55,932 nucleotides of DNA from CAYFUL01 sp964346375 (lineage in GTDB: Bacteria > Bacillota > Clostridia > Tissierellales > Peptoniphilaceae), in contig CAYFUL010000001.1 in assembly GCA_964346375.1 (NCBI GenBank), positions 1 through 55,932 on the forward strand, in the 5' to 3' direction. Below, one piece after another: positions 50,842 through 55,932 of the stretch. Every line of letters begins with the position of its first letter. Position 1 is the stretch's first letter. A program made the translations under genes and the position numbers. The notes under the pieces were generated by a model. The model saw nothing but the letters and a program-made list of their open reading frames with translations, was not told where the DNA came from and searched no databases.

Positions 50842-51378
50842 ATGGGTAAAGATACTAAAAGGGAAGCTAAAATTGTCTTTAGATACCTAGAAGAAGTTCC
50901 CACCCTGTACAATCCCAAGGTCAAAAAATTTCTTAAAGTTCTATATTTTATCTATCTAATGGTAATAGTCAGTGTATTCTTACTAAATAGAGATAAGTTT
51001 CTAAATGAAGCCTACCTCTATTTTTTTGGGCTTATTGTACTAATAATATTTAGCTACTGGTTATTTAGAAATTCTCAAAAATTTTATGGAAAAGTACAGA
51101 ACTTTATGAAAAATGGAAATCGAGTTAGGGGAAGAATAATAGGAACTGAGATTAAGAATGTGAAGAATAAAAATTCACTTCATCTAGTTGTTGAATATAA
51201 AGACCCTCAAACAAAGGAGAAGAAAACATTTTTAACAGCAGCAGTTACAGGAAATCCTTTTGAATTACTTTCAAGTGATGAGGTAGATGTATTTCTACTA
51301 GGGGACGAAAAATTTGCTACAGGTTTTAAACTTGCTGTAGATAAAACAAAAAATATTAATCAGAAGAGAGGAAGATGA
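50842..51378 (+). CDS. DUF3592-like two-helix membrane protein
   Basis: Protein of 178 aa with two adjacent membrane helices (about 33-49 and 57-74) and a soluble C-terminal domain. The segment NRVRGRIIGTEIK...LVVEYKDPQTKEKKTFLTAA, ending VDVFLLGDEKFATG, resembles the DUF3592 beta-rich domain. AGGAGG precedes the ATG. It overlaps the 2-hydroxyacid dehydrogenase by 4 bases. Function unknown. Confidence 0.6.
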   Translation: MGKDTKREAKIVFRYLEEVPTLYNPKVKKFLKVLYFIYLMVIVSVFLLNRDKFLNEAYLYFFGLIVLIIFSYWLFRNSQKFYGKVQNFMKNGNRVRGRIIGTEIKNVKNKNSLHLVVEYKDPQTKEKKTFLTAAVTGNPFELLSSDEVDVFLLGDEKFATGFKLAVDKTKNINQKRGR

Positions 51379-52325
51379 AAATGAAGGTTCTACTACCAAG
51401 TATTTTTGAAGAGGAATATAGAAAAGAGATAGAGTCATTAGGATTTACAGTTAGCATACACAAGTATGACCATTCTGAATCTATAAAGGAAGAGGACTAC
51501 GATGCAAATGTAATAATAGGTAGAAGAGAAGTAATAGGTTTAGATTTAGATAAGTTTAAGAACCTAGAGTATATTTTCCTTATTACAACAGGAGTAGATT
51601 ATATTGACATAGAAAAATATGTAAGTAGGGGAATAAAAGTATGTAATAACTATGGAGCATACGACACTCCAATAGCAGAATGGGTACTATACTTCCTACT
51701 AAACATAGAAAAGAAGGACAGAGAAAATCTAAGAAACCAAGAAAATAAAAAATTTGCCTTTAGAAATACTTCAGGGGAAATACTAGGTAAAAAGGCATTA
51801 ATTTTAGGAACTGGAGAAATTGCAAAGGCAACTGCAAAAAGACTAAAGGGATTTGATACAGAAGTATATGGTTATAATACCAATGGAAGAAGTGTAGAGG
51901 GTTTTGATAAGGTATTTAGTAAGGATGAATTACTAGGAGCACTTAAAGATATGGACTATGTAATATCAACTCTACCAAGTACAGAAAAAACTTACCATCT
52001 AGTGGGCAAGGAATTTATAGAGAATATGAAGGACGGCTCAGTAATAGTAAATATATCTAGGGGAAAGGTTATAGACGAAGAAGAGATGATAAAGGCACTT
52101 CAATCTGGAAAACTTCGTGGAGCAGGCCTAGATGTATTTGAAGTAGAGCCACTTCCAGAGTCATCACCACTTTGGGAAATGGAAAATGTATATATAACAG
52201 CCCATATCTCATGGTCAGCAGAAAATCAAAACTATAGAATGATGATTGCACCACTAGAAAACTTAAGAAGATTAAGTAATGGAGAAGAACTACTAAATGT
52301 AATATCACTAGAAAAGGGATATTAA
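51375..52325 (+). CDS. D-isomer-specific 2-hydroxyacid dehydrogenase
   Basis: NAD-dependent oxidoreductase of 316 aa. The nucleotide motif is ILGTGEIAKATAKRLKG (about 135-151). Catalytic residues are Arg in NISRGKVIDEE, Glu in LDVFEVEPLPESS, and His in ITAHISWS. The substrate could be a hydroxy acid such as D-lactate, glycerate or phosphoglycerate; nothing selects one. Coupled to the DUF3592-like gene and 21 bases ahead of rpoN. Codon use is tuf-like. Confidence 0.85.
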   Translation: MKMKVLLPSIFEEEYRKEIESLGFTVSIHKYDHSESIKEEDYDANVIIGRREVIGLDLDKFKNLEYIFLITTGVDYIDIEKYVSRGIKVCNNYGAYDTPIAEWVLYFLLNIEKKDRENLRNQENKKFAFRNTSGEILGKKALILGTGEIAKATAKRLKGFDTEVYGYNTNGRSVEGFDKVFSKDELLGALKDMDYVISTLPSTEKTYHLVGKEFIENMKDGSVIVNISRGKVIDEEEMIKALQSGKLRGAGLDVFEVEPLPESSPLWEMENVYITAHISWSAENQNYRMMIAPLENLRRLSNGEELLNVISLEKGY

Positions 52326-52346
52326 AAAAATGAAAGGAATGAGATT

Positions 52347-53678
52347 ATGTTAAAGTTAAATTTAAAACAGACCCAAAATCTTGTTCTAACGACACAACTA
52401 GTAACGGCGATACAACTATTGCAACTAAATACAATAGAGCTAAAGCAATTTGTGGAAACAGAGATAAGCGAAAATGTAATGCTAGATGCAATAGAAGAAA
52501 AGACAGAGAGTTTAGAGGATATACGAGAATTTGCAAAGAACTATCGTAAGGATTTAACCTATGAAAAGCCTAGCTATGACGAGGACTCAGAGGATAGGAA
52601 TTACGAAGAATATGTAACAGAAAAAGTTAGCCTAAGTGAGTATTTAAAATACCAACTAATTGAGGAAAATGTCTGTAACAAAAATAGAGGTATCTGTATA
52701 GAGGTATTGGATAATATAGGCGATGACGGATATTTTAAGGGAGATCTATACGAAATAGCAAATAATCACCAAGTGGACTTTAATCTTGTGCTAACAGTGC
52801 TAAAATGGGTTCAAAGAAAATTTGAACCCAAGGGCATTGGAGCAAGGGATTTAAGAGAATGTCTACTACTCCAGCTAGGACCTAATGAGTATAACGAAAG
52901 GACAATAGTAAAGGACTACTTAAACCTATTGGCGGAGAATAAAATACAGGAAATAGCAAATGAAATGGGAATATCAGTACACAATGCACAAATAGCTTGT
53001 GATAATATAAAAAAGCTAAATCCAAAGCCAGGGATGAGTATAGGTTCGGGGGAAGTAGTCTACATAAAACCAGATGCCCATTTAAGGGTAGAGGATAATA
53101 GATTGGTAATAGAAATAGAGGAGCATCCATACGAAAATTTAAAGATAAACCCCTACTATTTATCATTACTAGAAAATGAAAATACAGATAAAAACACTAA
53201 AAAATATATATCGGAAAAACTAAAGAAAGCACTATTTATAGTAGAGGCAATAGAATCAAGGCGACTAACAATAAGAAAGGTAATATACTCAATAGCAAAG
53301 TTACAGGAAGAATACTTTCTAGGAAAAAAAGACCTAGTACCAATGAGGCTAATAGAAGTAGCAGAAGATATAGAGATGAGTGAATCCACAGTAAGCAGAG
53401 TTACTAGAGATAAGTATTTAGAATTTAATGGGAGAGTATATGAGTTAAAGGACTTTTTTACAGGAGGACTAGGCTCAGAAGAGGGCGAAGTATCGGTAAA
53501 TGTCGTTAAAAAGAGAATAAAGGAAATAATCGAAGGAGAAAATCCAAAAAAACCCCTATCAGATCAAAAATTAACAGATATGTTACAAAGAGAGGGGATA
53601 GAAATAAGTAGAAGAACGGTGGCAAAGTATAGAGATGAATTAAATATACCTTCTACAACGAAGAGAAAACGATTTTAG
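52347..53678 (+). CDS. rpoN: RNA polymerase sigma-54 factor
   Basis: Sigma-54 of 443 aa. Region I is Gln/Leu-rich (QTQNLVLTTQLVTAIQLLQL, about 8-27), the core-binding domain follows (about 75-240) and the DNA-binding domain ends in the RpoN box SRRTVAKYR (421-429). A bacterial enhancer-binding activator is required for every promoter it serves, but none is encoded in this window. Length is at the short end of the family, with a short acidic region II. Followed by a terminator. Confidence 0.93.
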   Translation: MLKLNLKQTQNLVLTTQLVTAIQLLQLNTIELKQFVETEISENVMLDAIEEKTESLEDIREFAKNYRKDLTYEKPSYDEDSEDRNYEEYVTEKVSLSEYLKYQLIEENVCNKNRGICIEVLDNIGDDGYFKGDLYEIANNHQVDFNLVLTVLKWVQRKFEPKGIGARDLRECLLLQLGPNEYNERTIVKDYLNLLAENKIQEIANEMGISVHNAQIACDNIKKLNPKPGMSIGSGEVVYIKPDAHLRVEDNRLVIEIEEHPYENLKINPYYLSLLENENTDKNTKKYISEKLKKALFIVEAIESRRLTIRKVIYSIAKLQEEYFLGKKDLVPMRLIEVAEDIEMSESTVSRVTRDKYLEFNGRVYELKDFFTGGLGSEEGEVSVNVVKKRIKEIIEGENPKKPLSDQKLTDMLQREGIEISRRTVAKYRDELNIPSTTKRKRF

Positions 53679-53686
53679 AAAAAAAT

Positions 53687-53712
53687 AAATCCGGAGCAAT
53701 CCGGATTTTTTA
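53687..53712. terminator. Bidirectional terminator after rpoN
   Basis: AAATCCGGA, loop GCAA, TCCGGATTT followed by a T-run, with an A-run on the other side. Serves rpoN and the convergent TraX-like gene. Confidence 0.9.
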
Positions 53713-54395
53713 ATACCCTAAAATAGAAAATCTTAAAAAATAAATTAAAAGTAGGTGGAGAGGATAGAATACATAGAAAAAGTACTTAGATTGTCTTCCC
53801 CTTTCGTGGTTGTAAAAATAAATTAGTACAGCAGAAATTAGAGGGGTAAGGTATGTGATTTCAAATAGAAAACCAATGGCAGTTCCTATTGCCCTATCTC
53901 TATTGCTACTACCAAACATATACATAATAAATGCAGCGATTATACCATACATACCGTAGTCAAAATTTAGTACCTCGGCAATAGCGCCAATAATAACAAA
54001 GGGAACAATTTTTAAAAGCCTATTGTCAATTTTATCAATGGCATAAAACATAAGTACAGCACTAAAAAGTTCAAAGTAGACATTTTGGTGTATATTACTT
54101 GGAAATGTCCATTAAGTAAAAGATCAAAGGGCGCTTCAGAAACAAGGGCAAAGATAAAAAGTCGAGTCATGTATTTTTTAACATCCCTAGTTTTTAAATA
54201 GCCTTCAATTAAAAGAAATAGAAAGATTGGAAAGGCAATTCTACCAATAGTTCTCATTGCTAAATAAGTTGAGGAACTATACCCAGGCATATAGACATAG
54301 TAACCTGCGGCTAAGTGGTCTATAAGCATGGTAATAATTGCAATAATTTTTAACTGGGCTCCATTTATTTTAAAATTTACTCTACTGTTTTCCAT
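53710..54395 (-). pseudogene. TraX-family membrane protein, frameshifted
   Basis: Two overlapping frames together encode a TraX-like polytopic protein of about 228 aa. The 5' frame (54395 to 54012, 127 aa) has QLKIIAIITMLIDHLAAG and RIAFPIFLFLLIEGYLKT. Family homology continues in the 3' frame as SNIHQNVYFELFSAVLMFY, reached by shifting near 54101-54106, where HF(Q) must change to HFPSNI. An extra base at TTTCC would restore the frame, so a single deletion is likely. TraX of conjugative plasmids acetylates pilin; chromosomal copies have unknown targets. Confidence 0.8.
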
Positions 54396-54616
54396 ATAAA
54401 CTCCTTGAATTATTTTAAAAAAAATATACCATAGTCCTAGTTAAAAAATAGAAATTATGCCAATATAGTTGGTTTTAAGAAATAATTAAACTCCACCAAT
54501 AATAATAACAGACTCCCTAAAGGTGAAAGCTGGGTTTTAAAAAAATGCCCTAGTAAAATAAAAACAATATTTCAATGGATAAAGTCCGTAGCAGAAAATT
54601 TTAAGGTAATTTAAAA
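54396..54616. other. A+T-rich intergenic sequence with no recognised feature
   Basis: Between the TraX-like start and the promoter of the second stalk-domain gene. A few very short hairpins (for example CCAA/TTGG) occur, but nothing reaches a convincing structure, and frames such as one starting at 54574 lack ribosome sites. Confidence 0.4.
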
Positions 54617-54644
54617 TTGACTATGTCCAACAAGATAATAAAAT
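54617..54644 (+). promoter_or_regulatory. Putative promoter of the second stalk-domain gene
   Basis: TTGACT (54617-54622), 16-base spacer, TAAAAT (54639-54644). It is followed by CTAGGAGG and the ATG within 27 bases, giving a short leader. Confidence 0.5.
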
Positions 54645-54670
54645 GGAATTAAAAATACTAGGAGGAAATT

Positions 54671-55864
54671 ATGAAAAAGATACTTGGATTAACGATTTGT
54701 ATATTTTTATTTCTTTTTGGAATAAATGTAGAGGCTAAAACTATTAAGGTTACTATGCCCAGTTTTCCAATAACTATTAATGGAGTTGTTGAAGAACAGG
54801 ATTATTTAAAGTATCCAATTATCTTCTATAATAACCTAACCTACTTTCCTCTAAGTTTTAATAGAGCAACTTCCCTTGGATATAATGCATTTTGGAACAA
54901 TAATGAGAGAACTATTAGAATTTCTAAACAAAAAATTGCTGGATATCTTCTTCCTGAAAAAAGTACTACTAAGAATAAAAAGAATTTATCTGCCACTACC
55001 ACTGATATTAAAGTTGAAATTAACGATGAAAAATTTATAGATACTGCTGATTATCCAATTCTAATTTTTAGGGATATAATATATCTTCCATTCTCTTGGG
55101 ATTTTTCTCAAAGGGTTAATGCAAATTTCTCCTTTGATAATAAGAATGGCCTTGTAATAGATGGAGATATAATAAAGAAGAGACCTTTAGGACAAAGACC
55201 TGAAAATGTGGAAAAGCTATGGGAATATAGTTATCAGAATAGCGATATAGAATACAAGGAATCCTATGAGATTTCTGGAAAAAAATTTCTAATAGGAAGA
55301 GATGAGAGAAAATTAGAAGAGGTTATTTCTGAAGTCGTAGATGGAAAGGCTGTTGTATTAAAAAAATTTACCGATAGAGGTCATCGTTCCTCATCTAGAA
55401 ATATTGATGGAAATTATTTGTACTATGTCTATGAAAATAGCGGTTCATTTAGAGAAGGTGAATTACTAACATATCAAATAAAAAGGATAAATCTAATGAA
55501 TATGGAAGAAGAGTTACTAAAGGAGTTAAAAATTCCTGCACCGGGGAAGGTTTCTATGGTGGCTTTAAATGGCAAAATATTTTACGGCAGGGCTTTTCCA
55601 GATGCTAGGGTAGATAGTGAAAAGCTATTGTACAGCCAAGATGATAAAGTTATTGGGGGACCAATTCTATTTCAATTTAAAAGATTTGAAAACTATGTTG
55701 TTGCAACTTTTGAAACTGAGGATAATATTATTGTCTATGACGAAAATCAAAGGGTAGTAGCAAAGGCAAATGGTAATTATGAAATAGAGTATATTGATAT
55801 TAAAGACGGAGTTCTTTCCTACAGGGATAAGAGAAATGGGAAGTTAGTAACTATAAAATTGTAA
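54671..55864 (+). CDS. Secreted protein with two copper-amine-oxidase-N (stalk)-like repeats, paralogue of 24636-25589
   Basis: Protein of 397 aa with a signal peptide (KKILGLTICIFLFLFGINVEA, about 2-22). Two repeats follow: IFYNNLTYFPLSFNRATSLG (about 50-69) and YPILIFRDIIYLPFSWDFS (about 124-142), each with the F(Y/R)xxxxYxP pattern. The C-terminal part (about 175-397) is beta-rich with repeats of strand-turn-strand type and a possible DUF5050-like propeller. It shares the signal, repeat order and spacing with the 317-aa protein, but their C-terminal halves differ. Probably extracellular; function unknown. Confidence 0.75.
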   Translation: MKKILGLTICIFLFLFGINVEAKTIKVTMPSFPITINGVVEEQDYLKYPIIFYNNLTYFPLSFNRATSLGYNAFWNNNERTIRISKQKIAGYLLPEKSTTKNKKNLSATTTDIKVEINDEKFIDTADYPILIFRDIIYLPFSWDFSQRVNANFSFDNKNGLVIDGDIIKKRPLGQRPENVEKLWEYSYQNSDIEYKESYEISGKKFLIGRDERKLEEVISEVVDGKAVVLKKFTDRGHRSSSRNIDGNYLYYVYENSGSFREGELLTYQIKRINLMNMEEELLKELKIPAPGKVSMVALNGKIFYGRAFPDARVDSEKLLYSQDDKVIGGPILFQFKRFENYVVATFETEDNIIVYDENQRVVAKANGNYEIEYIDIKDGVLSYRDKRNGKLVTIKL

Positions 55865-55873
55865 ACGTATTAC

Positions 55874-55932
55874 CCTTTGTCGAAAAAAGTTTCATTTAGT
55901 AAGCGAGAGGGGGAGGAGGATGTAGTGCCCCC
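55874..55932. repeat. Partial copy of the palindromic repeat element
   Basis: 55874-55912 matches the reverse complement of 13758-13796 at 35 of 39 positions, and the G-rich tail beyond it resembles the adjoining part of the first copy. The element is cut off by the window end. Confidence 0.75.

Noticed and set aside
54574..54603. Short frame MDKVRSRKF upstream of the second stalk-domain gene
   Set aside because: No Shine-Dalgarno and only nine codons.
1..55932. CRISPR arrays, tRNA, rRNA, tmRNA, RNase P RNA, transposases or prophage genes
   Set aside because: I looked for regularly spaced repeats, conserved RNA motifs and integrase or transposase signatures and saw none.
1..55932. Antisense frames overlapping real genes (for example opposite pncB, mnmE, gyrB)
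   Set aside because: They lie inside well-supported genes, lack ribosome sites and have low-complexity translations.

Overview
The window is an A+T-rich chromosomal segment spanning the replication origin of a Gram-positive anaerobe. The origin neighbourhood (rpmH-rnpA-yidD-yidC-jag-mnmE-mnmG-rsmG-soj-parB on one side; dnaA-dnaN-yaaA-recF-gyrB-gyrA on the other), the Firmicutes-type primosome genes (DnaI and a DnaD-domain protein), WalJ and class II superoxide reductase all point to a low-GC Firmicute. A Tissierellia/Peptoniphilaceae-like anaerobe is my best guess, but no ribosomal RNA is present to confirm it. The tuf fragment at the left edge uses ATA for 7 of its 8 visible Ile codons, which shows the codon preference of highly expressed genes here.

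Layout, left to right. 1-7200 (minus strand): tuf 5' end, a PatB/MalY C-S lyase coupled to a frameshifted zinc-dependent phospholipase C-like gene, surE-walJ, tadA, and the methionine importer metNIQ. 7200-7960: a gene-poor A-rich stretch that looks like an independent structured transcript ending in a strong terminator, followed by a clean promoter for pncB. 7964-13628 (plus): pncB, a radical SAM gene, a DnaA-box cluster far from oriC, a yybP-ykoY (Mn2+) riboswitch and the P-type cation ATPase it controls. 13629-13993: a palindromic repeat element. 13994-17669 (minus): aminotransferase, dnaI, DnaD-domain gene, GNAT. 17716-28755: mixed-strand accessory genes (frameshifted ClC, LysR regulator, nnrE, MATE exporter, ltaE, a CobD-like aminotransferase with a secreted stalk-domain protein and a dipeptidase, an acyltransferase, a flavodoxin, superoxide reductase).

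28787-39162 (minus) is the main replication operon: dnaA, then dnaN-yaaA-recF-gyrB-gyrA running with overlaps or tiny gaps straight into an rsbV-rsbW-sigma factor partner-switching module and a PsiE-like membrane protein. oriC flanks dnaA on both sides, with DnaA boxes upstream (toward rpmH) and boxes plus a trio-like motif before dnaN. 39520-49174 (plus) is the conserved rpmH-to-parB segment with two variant parS sites before soj, then phzF-like and small genes. 49205-55864 holds a zinc-ribbon/TPR/SH3 membrane protein, a 2-hydroxyacid dehydrogenase, rpoN (sigma-54), a frameshifted TraX gene and a second stalk-domain secreted protein. A partial copy of the palindromic repeat closes the window.

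Most notable points: GyrA carries Leu at the Ser83-equivalent quinolone position; a DnaA-box array lies about 28 kb from oriC; an A-rich candidate noncoding RNA precedes pncB; a stress-type sigma cassette is embedded in the replication/gyrase operon; three genes are broken by single-base frameshifts, two of them at 7-nt homopolymers. No CRISPR array, rRNA, tRNA, prophage or transposase was seen.
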